Of a stretch of 64,000 nt of DNA, positions 16,852 through 24,874 are shown piece by piece; position 1 is the stretch's first letter; each line of letters opens with the position of its first letter. Made by a program: the position numbers and the translations under genes. The DNA is taken from positions 434,001-498,000 of the forward strand of contig NZ_LMEC01000021.1 in assembly GCF_001425265.1 (NCBI RefSeq). The letters are read 5' to 3'. The stretch comes from Massilia sp. Root418. Lineage in GTDB: Bacteria; Pseudomonadota; Gammaproteobacteria; Burkholderiales; Burkholderiaceae_D. The notes below the pieces were generated by a model. It was not told the origin of the DNA, did no database searches, and worked only from the letters and a program-made list of their open reading frames with translations.

Positions 16852-16915
16852 AAAATGGGGTCAGGGTTAATTATTCGGGAAACATTTCCCGAATAATTAA
16901 CCCTGACTCCATTTT
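16852..16915. repeat. Long palindrome, family A copy 1 (31-bp arms, 2-base loop)
   Basis: Two 31-base arms, AAAATGGGG...GGGAAA at 16852-16882 and its complement at 16885-16915, are separated by only two bases. There is a single mismatch (GGGG against TCC on the other arm). The outer 21 bases match the palindrome at 44080-44143, while the inner part differs. It lies between two convergent genes (end of the ArsC-like gene and end of ispB) and could end transcription in both directions. It fits a REP-like mobile repeat of the sort moved by RAYT transposases. Confidence 0.9.
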
Positions 16916-16938
16916 TTGTTGCTTTAGCTTAGCTGAGC

Positions 16939-17928
16939 TTAGTGGGTGCGGTCGACGGCGAAGCGGGCCAGTTGCAGCAGGGCGTCTTTGTAGACGCTGG
17001 CGGGCAGGCCGGCGACGGCGGCGGCGGCGCGCTCGGCGGCCACTTCGGCGGCGCGGCGGGTGTAGTCCAGCGCGCCGCTGCCGGTGATGGCGGCCAGGAT
17101 GGTGTCGAAGTGCTGTTCGTCGCCGTTTTCAATGCAGGAACGGACCAGCTGGCGCTGCGCTTCGGTGCCGTGGCTCATCAGCCAGATCAGCGGCAGGGTG
17201 GGCTTGCCTTCGCGCAGGTCGTCGCCGACGTTCTTGCCGATTTCGGCAGCGTCGCCGGCGTAGTCGAGCACGTCGTCGATCAGCTGGAAGGCGGTGCCCA
17301 GCGAGCGGCCGTATTCGCCGGCTGCGGCGATCTGCTCGTCATTGGCGCCGGAAATCAGGGCGCCCAGCTCGGCGGCCGCTTCGAACAGTTTGGCGGTCTT
17401 GGAGCGGATCACTTGCAGGTAGCGCTCTTCGCTCACGTCGGGGTCGTGCATGTTGAGCAGCTGCAGCACTTCACCTTCGGCGATCACGTTGGTGGCGTCC
17501 GACAGGATCTGCATCACGCGCATGCTGTCCAGCGACACCATCATCTGGAAGGCGCGCGAGTACAGGAAGTCGCCCACCAGCACCGAGGCGGCGTTGCCGA
17601 ACAGGGCGTTGGCGGTGGCGCGCCCGCGCCGCAGCGACGATTCGTCCACCACGTCGTCGTGCAGCAGGGTGGCGGTGTGGATGAACTCGACCACCGCCGC
17701 CAATTCGTGGTGCGCCACGCCTTTGTAGGCGTAGGCGTTGGCCACCAGCAGCACGAGTACGGGACGGATGCGCTTGCCGCCGGCGCTGATGATATATTCC
17801 GCAATCTGGTTAACCAGCGGCACTTCCGAGTGCAGGCGCTGGCGGATCACCGTGTTCACCGCGTCCATATCGGCGGCGATGGTCTGGGTGATGGTGTTGG
17901 AGTTGGCGTGTTGGGTAGCGGCAGACAA
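16939..17928 (-). CDS. ispB: Polyprenyl (octaprenyl) diphosphate synthase IspB
   Basis: This 329-residue trans-prenyltransferase adds isopentenyl units to make the side chain of ubiquinone. The two aspartate-rich motifs are complete: DDVVD at 91-95 and DDVLD at 218-222. GGKRIRPVLV near the N-terminus binds the diphosphate, and the motif EGEVLQL is present. It is divergent from rplU-rpmA-obgE, an order common in proteobacteria. Product chain length is inferred from the family; octaprenyl is typical of this group. Confidence 0.95.
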   Translation of the reverse strand: MSAATQHANSNTITQTIAADMDAVNTVIRQRLHSEVPLVNQIAEYIISAGGKRIRPVLVLLVANAYAYKGVAHHELAAVVEFIHTATLLHDDVVDESSLRRGRATANALFGNAASVLVGDFLYSRAFQMMVSLDSMRVMQILSDATNVIAEGEVLQLLNMHDPDVSEERYLQVIRSKTAKLFEAAAELGALISGANDEQIAAAGEYGRSLGTAFQLIDDVLDYAGDAAEIGKNVGDDLREGKPTLPLIWLMSHGTEAQRQLVRSCIENGDEQHFDTILAAITGSGALDYTRRAAEVAAERAAAAVAGLPASVYKDALLQLARFAVDRTH

Positions 17929-18085
17929 GGCAAACCTGCAAGGGTGAGTGAAGTGCCGCGATTATACGACATGCCCCGGCTGTGGTGTCGATTGCCACAG
18001 GGGATGTCGGCTTGGCAATCTTGCCGCGCGCCCCGTCCGGCAATATTGCCGACATACCATGCTGGCCGGGAATTTGGAATACTCT

Positions 18086-18114
18086 TTGACGCAAATTTTC
18101 AGTTTGTGTATAAT
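18086..18114 (+). promoter_or_regulatory. Consensus sigma-70 promoter of the rplU-rpmA operon
   Basis: TTGACG (18086-18091) and a perfect TATAAT (18109-18114) are separated by exactly 17 bases, about 75 bases before the rplU start. This is one of the strongest promoter matches in the window and fits a ribosomal protein operon. Confidence 0.88.
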
Positions 18115-18194
18115 CGCAGGTTCTCCCCGTTCCACACTGTTGTTCTGCGGTACGCAGCGGAGGATTCTTTTAACATTTGATGAGGTTTCAAATC

Positions 18195-18506
18195 ATGTAC
18201 GCGGTCATAAAAACCGGTGGCAAACAGTATAAAGTTGTCGCTGGCGAAAAACTCAAAGTAGAACAGATACCTGCTGACATTGGTTCCGAACTCACCATCG
18301 ATCAAGTACTCGCAGTAGGCGAAGGCGAAGCCATCAAGTTTGGCACGCCACTCGTCGCGGGTGCAACGGTTCAGGTGAAAGTAGTTTCCCAAGGTCGTCA
18401 CGACAAGGTCAAGATCTTCAAGATGCGTCGTCGTAAGCACTACCAGAAGCATCAGGGCCATCGCCAGAACTACACCGAAATCCAGATCGTTTCGATCAAC
18501 GGCTAA
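18195..18506 (+). CDS. rplU: 50S ribosomal protein L21
   Basis: This 103-residue protein binds 23S rRNA in the large subunit. The N-terminus MYAVIKTGGKQYKV is diagnostic and fixes the start at 18195 rather than the in-frame upstream ATG at 18180. The basic C-terminal region KMRRRKHYQKHQGHRQNYTEI is typical. It is first in the rplU-rpmA unit, with rpmA 37 bases later. Confidence 0.98.
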   Translation: MYAVIKTGGKQYKVVAGEKLKVEQIPADIGSELTIDQVLAVGEGEAIKFGTPLVAGATVQVKVVSQGRHDKVKIFKMRRRKHYQKHQGHRQNYTEIQIVSING

Positions 18507-18543
18507 TCGTCGTCTTCAATACAGCTAATTTAGGAGCTAATAA

Positions 18544-18801
18544 ATGGCACACAAAAAAGGCGGCGGCACTACCCGCAACGGCCGTGACTCAGAATCAAAG
18601 CGCCTCGGCGTTAAAGTGTACGGCGGCCAATCGATCAATGCTGGCGGCATCATCATTCGTCAACGCGGCACCCCAGTGCGCGCCGGCGAAGGCGTTGGCA
18701 CCGGCAAGGACCACACCCTGTTCGCCCTGGTGGACGGCAAGGTGAAGTTCGTTGTCAAAGGCCCGAACTCGCACCAGTTCGTGACCGTAGTAGCAGCGTA
18801 A
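18544..18801 (+). CDS. rpmA: 50S ribosomal protein L27
   Basis: This 85-residue L27 begins MAHKKGGGTTRNGRDSESKR, whose flexible N-terminus reaches the peptidyl transferase centre. AGGAG precedes the ATG. It is followed by an intrinsic terminator at 18844, so full-length obgE transcription needs readthrough or a separate promoter. Confidence 0.98.
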   Translation: MAHKKGGGTTRNGRDSESKRLGVKVYGGQSINAGGIIIRQRGTPVRAGEGVGTGKDHTLFALVDGKVKFVVKGPNSHQFVTVVAA

Positions 18802-18843
18802 TTCCGCGCTACAACGCAAAGTAAGGCGCAAGCCTTCAATCGA

Positions 18844-18871
18844 AAGGCTCTGCCAACGGTAGAGCCTTTTT
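18844..18871 (+). terminator. Intrinsic terminator after rpmA
   Basis: AAGGCTCT and AGAGCCTT form an 8-bp stem with a 9-base loop, followed by TTTT. It lies 43 bases after the rpmA stop and 20 bases before obgE. Confidence 0.85.
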
Positions 18872-18890
18872 AGTTTTATGGCGGCACATT

Positions 18891-20000
18891 ATGAAGTTTA
18901 TCGACGAAGCACGAATTGAAGTCATCGCCGGCAACGGCGGCAACGGCTGCGCCTCTTTCTGCCGGGAGAAGTTCCGCCCATTCGGCGGCCCTGACGGCGG
19001 CGACGGCGGCAAAGGCGGTTCCATCTGGGCCGTGGCCGACCGCAACGTCAACACCCTGGTCGACTACCGCTATTCGAAAATGCACCGCGCCAAGGATGGC
19101 GAATCGGGCCGCGGTTCGGATTGCTACGGCAAGGGCGCCGATGACATCTACCTGCGCATGCCGGTGGGCACCCTGATCATCGACGAAGTCAACGGCGACA
19201 TCATCGCCGACATGACCGAACACGGCCAGACCGAACTGCTGGCGCTGGGCGGCGAAGGCGGCTGGGGCAACATCCACTTCAAGACGTCGACCAACCGTGC
19301 GCCGCGCCAGAAGACCGAAGGCAAGGAAGGTGCGCGCCGCGAGCTGCGCCTGGAATTGAAAGTGCTGGCCGACGTCGGCCTGCTGGGCATGCCGAACGCC
19401 GGCAAGTCCACCTTCATCACGGCCGTGTCCAACGCCAAGCCGAAAATCGCCGATTACCCGTTCACGACGCTGCACCCCAACCTGGGCGTGGTGCGCGTGT
19501 CGCATGAAAAATCCTTCGTCATCGCCGACATTCCCGGCCTGATCGAAGGCGCCGCCGAAGGCGCCGGCCTGGGCCACCAGTTCCTGCGCCACCTGTCGCG
19601 CACCGGCCTGCTGCTGCACATCGTGGACCTGGCCCCGTTCGAGGACACCGTCGACCCGGTCAAGGAAGCCAAGGCCCTGGTCAAGGAGCTCAAGAAGTAC
19701 GACGAGGCGCTGGTGGACAAGCCGCGCTGGCTGGTGCTGAACAAGGTGGACGTGATCCCGGAAGCCGAACGCGCCAAGAAGGTCAAGGACTTCGTCAAGA
19801 AGTTCGGCTTCAAGGGCCCGGTGTTCGAGATTTCCGCGCTGAGCCACGAGGGCACGCAGGAACTGGTGAACGCCATCTACAAGCACCTGGAACAAGTGAA
19901 GCACAGCGAACAGCGTGCCGAGGAAACCCAGATGACGGAAGAGGCGCGCGGCATTTCCTCGATCGATCCGGACGATCCCCGTTTCAAGATCCTTGATTAA
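18891..20000 (+). CDS. obgE: GTPase ObgE (CgtA), ribosome assembly
   Basis: This 369-residue Obg-family GTPase acts in 50S maturation and stress control. The glycine-rich Obg fold spans about 1-158. The G domain follows with the P-loop GMPNAGKST (166-174), the switch region FTTLHPNLGVV, DIPGLIEGA (G3) and NKVD (G4). No clear Shine-Dalgarno sequence precedes the ATG, and the rpmA terminator is only 20 bases away, so expression may depend on partial readthrough. The C-terminal tail after the G domain is short and acidic. Confidence 0.97.
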   Translation: MKFIDEARIEVIAGNGGNGCASFCREKFRPFGGPDGGDGGKGGSIWAVADRNVNTLVDYRYSKMHRAKDGESGRGSDCYGKGADDIYLRMPVGTLIIDEVNGDIIADMTEHGQTELLALGGEGGWGNIHFKTSTNRAPRQKTEGKEGARRELRLELKVLADVGLLGMPNAGKSTFITAVSNAKPKIADYPFTTLHPNLGVVRVSHEKSFVIADIPGLIEGAAEGAGLGHQFLRHLSRTGLLLHIVDLAPFEDTVDPVKEAKALVKELKKYDEALVDKPRWLVLNKVDVIPEAERAKKVKDFVKKFGFKGPVFEISALSHEGTQELVNAIYKHLEQVKHSEQRAEETQMTEEARGISSIDPDDPRFKILD

Positions 20001-20225
20001 GTTTCAGTAACTCGCAATAACTCTGCAACAACGGCATAATCAGCTATTCGCTGATTTGCATTCCCTACAACAGTGCCGGCCCGCCACCATGGGCTGGCGC
20101 TGTCTGCGGCAAGGCAGGGCAACCCGCCCTTCGAAAATCAAGCAAGCAAGGCACGGCTTGGCAGCGCAGCGCAGCGCAGCGCGCGCCGGGACTATCGAGT
20201 TGATTGAAATGAGAACCGCCGCACC

Positions 20226-21344
20226 ATGAATTCCGTCATACAGAAATCCACCCGCATCATCATCAAGGTTGGCTCGTCGCTGGTCACCAACGACGGCCGC
20301 GGCCTGGACCACGCCGCCATCGCGCGCTGGGCTGCGCAGATCGCCGCCTTGCGGGCGCTGGGCAAGGAAGTGGTGCTGGTGAGCTCGGGCGCCATCGCCG
20401 AGGGCATGCTGCGCCTGGGCTTCGAGGCCCGCCCCACCGACATCCACGAACTGCAGGCCTGCGCCGCCGTGGGCCAGATGGGCCTGGCGCAGATCTATGA
20501 AACCAGCTTCCGCGCCCACCAGCTGGGCACGGCGCAGGTGCTGCTCACGCACGCCGACCTGGCCGACCGCGAACGCTACCTGAATGCGCGCTCCACCCTG
20601 ACCACCTTGCTGCGGCTGGGCATCGTGCCCATCATCAACGAGAACGACACGGTGGTGACAGACGAGATCAAGTTCGGCGACAACGACACGCTGGGCGCGC
20701 TGGTGGCCAACCTGATCGAGGCCGACGCGCTGATCATCCTGACCGACCAGCGCGGCCTGTTCAGCGCCGACCCGCGCAAGGACCCGGCGGCCTACCTGAT
20801 CGCACAGGGCCGCGCGGGCGATCCGGCGCTGGAGGCAATGGCGGGTGGCGCCGGCTCGTCGCTGGGACGCGGCGGCATGCTGACCAAGATCCTGGCGGCC
20901 AAGCGCGCAGCGAAGTCGGGCGCGCACACGGTGATCGCGTTCGGGCGCGAGGAGAGCGTGCTGACGCGGCTGGCGGGCGGCGAGGCGATCGGCACCGAGC
21001 TGTCGGCGCAGACCGGGCACCTGACGGCGCGCAAGCAGTGGATGGCGGACCACTTGCACACTGCCGGCCAGGTGGTGCTGGACGCGGGCGCGGTGCAGAA
21101 ACTGAGCAAGGAAGGCAAGTCGCTGCTGCCGATCGGCGTGATCGAGGTGAAGGGCGAGTTCGGACGCGGCGCGGTGATTACCTGCGTGGCCGAGGATGGC
21201 AGCGCGGTGGCGCGCGGCTTGTCGAACTACAGCAGCGCGGAGGCGCGCAAGATCAAGCGCAAGCCGTCGGCCGAGATCGAGTCCGTGCTGGGCTACCTCG
21301 AAGGCCATGAGCTGATTCACCGGGATAATATGGTCTTGCTGTGA
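20226..21344 (+). CDS. proB: Glutamate 5-kinase (with C-terminal PUA domain)
   Basis: This 372-residue enzyme catalyses the first step of proline synthesis, ATP-dependent phosphorylation of glutamate. The amino-acid kinase domain starts IIKVGSSLVTNDG and contains NENDTVVTDEIKFGDNDTL, which binds glutamate and the nucleotide. The final ~90 residues form the PUA domain. The 225 bases before it hold no gene; they include a short GCAGC x4 run at 20161-20180. The gene ends 3 bases before a paired palindromic repeat. Confidence 0.97.
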   Translation: MNSVIQKSTRIIIKVGSSLVTNDGRGLDHAAIARWAAQIAALRALGKEVVLVSSGAIAEGMLRLGFEARPTDIHELQACAAVGQMGLAQIYETSFRAHQLGTAQVLLTHADLADRERYLNARSTLTTLLRLGIVPIINENDTVVTDEIKFGDNDTLGALVANLIEADALIILTDQRGLFSADPRKDPAAYLIAQGRAGDPALEAMAGGAGSSLGRGGMLTKILAAKRAAKSGAHTVIAFGREESVLTRLAGGEAIGTELSAQTGHLTARKQWMADHLHTAGQVVLDAGAVQKLSKEGKSLLPIGVIEVKGEFGRGAVITCVAEDGSAVARGLSNYSSAEARKIKRKPSAEIESVLGYLEGHELIHRDNMVLL

Positions 21345-21347
21345 AAC

Positions 21348-21464
21348 GGCGGGTTACGCGCTGCGCGCTAACCCGCCCTACGGCGCCACAATTTCACGGT
21401 GCCACGGTTCGTCGTGGTTCGTCACGGCTCGTAGGGCGGGTTAGGCGGAACGCCGTAACCCGCC
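21348..21464. repeat. Paired inverted REP-like units, family B locus 1
   Basis: Unit one is at 21348-21378 and unit two at 21431-21464. Each is itself an imperfect palindrome with ends GGCGGGTTA and TAACCCGCC, and each has a GTAGGG or CCCTAC flank facing the other unit. The two units are in opposite orientation, as in a BIME. They fill the gap between the convergent proB and nth genes. Confidence 0.9.
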
Positions 21465-21476
21465 AAAGCGCCGCCG

Positions 21477-22124
21477 CTATACCCCGTCCGGAATCGGCGT
21501 CTTGGCCTTGTATTCGCACAGGTCGGCGATGATGCAGTTCCAGCACTGGGGCTTGCGCGCCACGCAGGTGTAGCGCCCGTGCAGGATCAGCCAGTGGTGC
21601 GCGTCCAGCAGAAATTCCTTCGGCACGAACTTCATCAGTTTTTCTTCGACCACATCCACGTTCTTGCCCGGCGCGATGCCGGTGCGGTTGGAGACGCGGA
21701 AGATGTGCGTGTCCACCGCCATGGCGATCTCGCCGAACGCCGTGTTGAGCACCACGTTGGCGGTCTTGCGCCCCACGCCGGGCAGCTCCACCAGTTCTTC
21801 GCGCGTGCGCGGCACTTCGCCGCCGTGCTTGTCCAGCAAGATCCGGCAGGTGGCCAGCACGTTCTTGGCCTTGGTCTTGTACAGGCCGATGGTCTTGATG
21901 TAGTCGGTCAACTCGTCCAGGCCCAGGTCCAGCATGGCTTGCGGCGTGTTGGCCACCGGGTACAGCCGCCGCGTGGCCTTGTTCACGCCCACGTCGGTGG
22001 CTTGCGCCGACAGCAGCACGGCAATCAGCAGCTCGAACGGCGTGCTGTATTCCAGCTCGGTCTTGGGGGAGGGATTGGCCGCGCGCAGGCGGCTGAAGAT
22101 TTCGTGGCGCTTAGTAGCGTTCAT
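21477..22124 (-). CDS. nth: Endonuclease III (DNA glycosylase/AP lyase)
   Basis: This 215-residue base-excision repair enzyme removes oxidised pyrimidines. The helix-hairpin-helix LPGVGRKTA contains catalytic Lys120, and Asp138 is in VDTHIFRV; both match E. coli numbering. The C-terminal 4Fe-4S ligands are in CVARKPQCWNCIIADLC (C-X6-C-X2-C-X5-C). It lies 35 bases downstream of rsxB, echoing the rsx-nth link in enterobacteria. Its start codon sits inside a triplicated 13-bp repeat. Confidence 0.97.
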   Translation of the reverse strand: MNATKRHEIFSRLRAANPSPKTELEYSTPFELLIAVLLSAQATDVGVNKATRRLYPVANTPQAMLDLGLDELTDYIKTIGLYKTKAKNVLATCRILLDKHGGEVPRTREELVELPGVGRKTANVVLNTAFGEIAMAVDTHIFRVSNRTGIAPGKNVDVVEEKLMKFVPKEFLLDAHHWLILHGRYTCVARKPQCWNCIIADLCEYKAKTPIPDGV

Positions 22125-22155
22125 TCGCTGCGTTCATTCGTTGCGTTCATTCGCT
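22117..22155. repeat. Three tandem 13-bp repeats over the nth start codon
   Basis: GCGTTCATTCG(C/T)T is repeated three times at 22117-22129, 22130-22142 and 22143-22155, with one base difference in the middle copy. Each copy supplies an ATG on the minus strand; the nth start at 22124 is in the copy nearest the gene. The outermost ATG (22150) opens a nine-codon frame whose TGA overlaps the nth ATG. Confidence 0.85.
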
Positions 22156-22159
22156 GGAT

Positions 22160-22852
22160 TTACTCTGGTTTTTCGTTCTTCGCCGCCTCGGCCTTCAGGC
22201 GCGCGCGTTCCATGGCCGCTGCGATGATGGCGCGCTTGCGCTCCTTTTCCGCCTCGCCGGCCGCCGTGGCCGGGTCCAGCGCGTCCACCGCCTTCATCTT
22301 CTCCACCGCCTTGGCCGCCAGGCGCGCGTCGTTTTCCTCGCGCTCGCGGCGCAGGCGCAGGGTGCGGAAGTCGTGCCGCTCGCGCGCGGCGTCGGCGTCG
22401 GCCTGCGACCAGGCCTGCCAGCCGGTCGCTTCCGTGACGGGAAACATGACGATGCAGTCCACCGGGCAGGGATTCACGCACAGGTCGCAGCCGGTGCACA
22501 GGTCAGGCACCACGGTGTGCATCTGCTTGGCCGCGCCGACGATGGCGTCCACCGGGCAGGCCTGGATGCACAAGGTGCAGCCTATGCAGAGCGATTCGTC
22601 GATGTAGGCCACGGCGCGCGGGCGCTCCAGGCCGTTGACCGGGTTGAGCGGGATGACGGGGTAGCCGGTCACGGCGGACAGGCGCGCGATGCCTTCGGCG
22701 CCGCCGGGCGGGCACTGGTTGATGCCGGCCGCGCCGGCGGCGATCGCTTCGGCGTAGGGGCGGCAGCCGTGGTAGCCGCACTTGGTGCACTGCGTTTGCG
22801 GCAGGGCGTCTTCGATGCGGTCGGCGAGGGAGGGGGGCGCAGCGTCTGGCAC
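22160..22852 (-). CDS. rsxB: Electron transport complex subunit RsxB/RnfB-like ferredoxin
   Basis: This iron-sulfur protein has a putative electron-transfer role. An Fe-S motif, CTKCGYHGCRPYAEAI, is followed by two 4Fe-4S ferredoxin motifs, CIGCTLCIQACPVDA and CTGCDLCVNPCPVDC. The C-terminal ~70 residues are charged and Ala-rich. It lacks the hydrophobic N-terminal anchor of Rnf/Rsx RnfB, and no rsxACDGE genes are adjacent, so it is probably a soluble stand-alone form. No good ATG exists; GTG at 22852 gives 230 residues beginning just before the Fe-S domain and is my preferred start, without a clear ribosome binding site. A TATAAT at 22883-22878 may be its -10 box. Confidence 0.85.
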   Translation of the reverse strand: MPDAAPPSLADRIEDALPQTQCTKCGYHGCRPYAEAIAAGAAGINQCPPGGAEGIARLSAVTGYPVIPLNPVNGLERPRAVAYIDESLCIGCTLCIQACPVDAIVGAAKQMHTVVPDLCTGCDLCVNPCPVDCIVMFPVTEATGWQAWSQADADAARERHDFRTLRLRREREENDARLAAKAVEKMKAVDALDPATAAGEAEKERKRAIIAAAMERARLKAEAAKNEKPE

Positions 22853-22904
22853 GGCAATGTCGGTGGCGATGAATATGCCATTATATCTGCGCGCGGCGCG
22901 GAAT

Positions 22905-22930
22905 AAAAAATCCCCGGGCTGGCCGGGGAT
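22905..22930 (-). terminator. Intrinsic terminator after phaZ
   Basis: On the minus strand TCCCCGG and CCGGGGA form a stem with a 5-base loop followed by six T. It sits 15 bases after the phaZ stop and just upstream of rsxB. Confidence 0.88.
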
Positions 22931-22944
22931 CGCTGTGCTGCGCT

Positions 22945-24180
22945 TTATCCGTGCTTGCGGATGAATTCGCTGATCTTGGGACAGACCACCTCGCGCCAGC
23001 GGCGGCCGGAGAAGATGCCGTAGTGGCCGGCGCCCGGCGCCACGAAGTCCTGCTGCATGTCGGCCGGGATGTTGGCGCACAGCTCGTGCGCGGCCTGGGT
23101 CTGGCCGGCGCCGGAGATGTCATCCAGCTCGCCCTCCACGGTAAACAGCGCCACCGTGGTGATGTCCTGCGGACGCACCAGCTGGCCGCCCACTTTCCAC
23201 GTGCCCTGCGGCAGCGAGAAGTCCTGGAACACGGTCTTGATGGTGTCCAGGTAGTATTCGGCCGGCATGTCCAGCACGGCGTTGTACTCGTCGTAGAACT
23301 TGCGGTGGCTTTCCGCCGGCTCGTCGTCGCCCGTCACCAGGTGCATATAGAACTCGCGGTGGCTCTGCGCGTGGCGGCCCGGGTTCATGGCGATGAAGCC
23401 GGCGTGCTGCAGGAAGCCGGGGTAGACCTTGCGGCCGAAGCCGGGGTAGTTCGGCGGCACCGAGTAGATCACGGTGTTTTCAAACCACGAGAATTTTTTC
23501 TCGGTGGCCAGGTTGTTCACTGCCGTGGGCGACTTGCGCGGGTCGATCGGGCCGCCCATCATGGTCATGGTCTTCGGCAGTTTCGGATCCTTGGCGGTGG
23601 CCATCAGCGAAATGGCGGCCAGCACCGGCACGGTCGGCTGGCAGACGGAAATCACGTGCAGGTCCGGGCCCAGGTGGCGGATGAATTCCTGCACGTAGAA
23701 GATGTAGTCGTCCAGGTGGAACGGGCCGGCCGACAGCGGCACCATGCGCGCGTCGGTCCAGTCGGTGATGTAGACGTCCTGCTCGTGCAGCAGGGCCGAC
23801 ACGGTGTCGCGCAGCAGCGTGGAATGGTGGCCGGACAGCGGCGCCACCAGCAGCACGGTGGGGTGCTTGAGGGCGCGGGTTTCCTTGTCGCTCAGGTCTT
23901 TCTTGAAGTGGATCAGGCGGCAGAAGGGTTTGTTGATCACCACGTGTTCGACGATGCGGGTTTCCTTGCCGTTGACGGTAACGCTATCAATGCCAAACGC
24001 CGGTTTTTCGTATTCTTTGCCCAAACGGTACATCAGCTCGTATCCCGCTGCGATCCGCTGGGAAAACGGCGTGTGCGCCAGCGGAGAGACCGGGTTGCTG
24101 AACAGTTTCGATGACGCGTCAGCCCATTGCATCAAAGGGGTCAGGAACGTGCGTTGCATTTCGTGCAGTTGGTAAAGCAT
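22945..24180 (-). CDS. phaZ: Intracellular polyhydroxybutyrate depolymerase PhaZ
   Basis: This 411-residue enzyme mobilises stored PHB granules. It has no signal peptide. The nucleophile is the cysteine of SVCQPTVP (Cys180), with acidic residue Asp353 or Asp354 (GELDDISG) and His386 (GAGHYGIF). This Cys-Asp-His arrangement matches PhaZa1-type intracellular depolymerases of Cupriavidus. GGGPID and HxxFY-rich segments are typical of the group. It is followed by an intrinsic terminator and is the first of several storage-lipid genes in the area. Confidence 0.95.
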   Translation of the reverse strand: MLYQLHEMQRTFLTPLMQWADASSKLFSNPVSPLAHTPFSQRIAAGYELMYRLGKEYEKPAFGIDSVTVNGKETRIVEHVVINKPFCRLIHFKKDLSDKETRALKHPTVLLVAPLSGHHSTLLRDTVSALLHEQDVYITDWTDARMVPLSAGPFHLDDYIFYVQEFIRHLGPDLHVISVCQPTVPVLAAISLMATAKDPKLPKTMTMMGGPIDPRKSPTAVNNLATEKKFSWFENTVIYSVPPNYPGFGRKVYPGFLQHAGFIAMNPGRHAQSHREFYMHLVTGDDEPAESHRKFYDEYNAVLDMPAEYYLDTIKTVFQDFSLPQGTWKVGGQLVRPQDITTVALFTVEGELDDISGAGQTQAAHELCANIPADMQQDFVAPGAGHYGIFSGRRWREVVCPKISEFIRKHG

Positions 24181-24322
24181 AAATATTCCTGGTAACGATG
24201 GGAAATCATGAACCCATTATAGGATATTTGAACATGACGTAAAGCATTTCGCCGTAACTGGGGGCAAGGCGGACAGTGAACGGCGCCGCTCATGTCCATC
24301 ACAATAATACGGCACCGGAAAC

Positions 24323-24347
24323 AAAAAAAGCAGCGTTTCCGCTGCTT
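24323..24347 (-). terminator. Intrinsic terminator after fdxA
   Basis: On the minus strand AGCAGCG and CGCTGCT form a 7-bp stem with a GAAA tetraloop, followed by seven T. A four-T run on the other side could let it work in both directions. Confidence 0.88.
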
Positions 24348-24369
24348 TTCTGTAGGACAGGTCTGAGTC

Positions 24370-24690
24370 TCAGCGCACCAGCAGGTGCAGCTTGTCCTGA
24401 ACGTCCTTGAACTGCTCGGCCTCAGGCAACGCGGCCTTGGTCTTGGTGATGGATGGCCAGTGCGTCAGTTCGGCGTTAATTTTGATGAACTGTACCTGGT
24501 CGGCCGGCACGTCTTCCTCGGCGAAAATGGCGTTCACTGGGCATTCGGCAACGCAGACTGCGCAATCGATGCACTCGTCCGGATCGATAACCAGGAAGTT
24601 CGGGCCTTCGCGGAAGCAATCTACCGGGCAAACATCGACGCAGTCGGTGTAACGGCAGCTGATGCAAGATTCGGTAACTACGTGGGTCAT
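24370..24690 (-). CDS. fdxA: 7Fe-8S ferredoxin FdxA
   Basis: This 106-residue ferredoxin carries one 3Fe-4S and one 4Fe-4S cluster. The N-terminal motif CISCRYTDCVDVCPVDC has the spacing that gives a 3Fe-4S centre, and CIDCAVCVAECP binds the 4Fe-4S cluster. The C-terminal helix region KDVQDKLHLL is typical of the Azotobacter FdI family. It is monocistronic by position, with its own terminator. Confidence 0.96.
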   Translation of the reverse strand: MTHVVTESCISCRYTDCVDVCPVDCFREGPNFLVIDPDECIDCAVCVAECPVNAIFAEEDVPADQVQFIKINAELTHWPSITKTKAALPEAEQFKDVQDKLHLLVR

Positions 24691-24874
24691 GACAGTCCTA
24701 TCTATGTTGGTCGGCTACAGCAAAGCACTGTATTTTAAGGTAATTCGCGCGCCGCCACAATTCGCGGCGGGTTTTAAGCTTAGATACTATGCGCATAAGC
24801 AAATGCGCTTCCCGCACGCCGGCACGCTGCCAGAGCGGGGAAGGCACCTCGGCCACTCAGCCATCGCAGCCAAC

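Noticed and set aside
20161..20180. GCAGC x4 microsatellite before proB
   Set aside because: It is short and in GC-rich DNA, with no sign of function.
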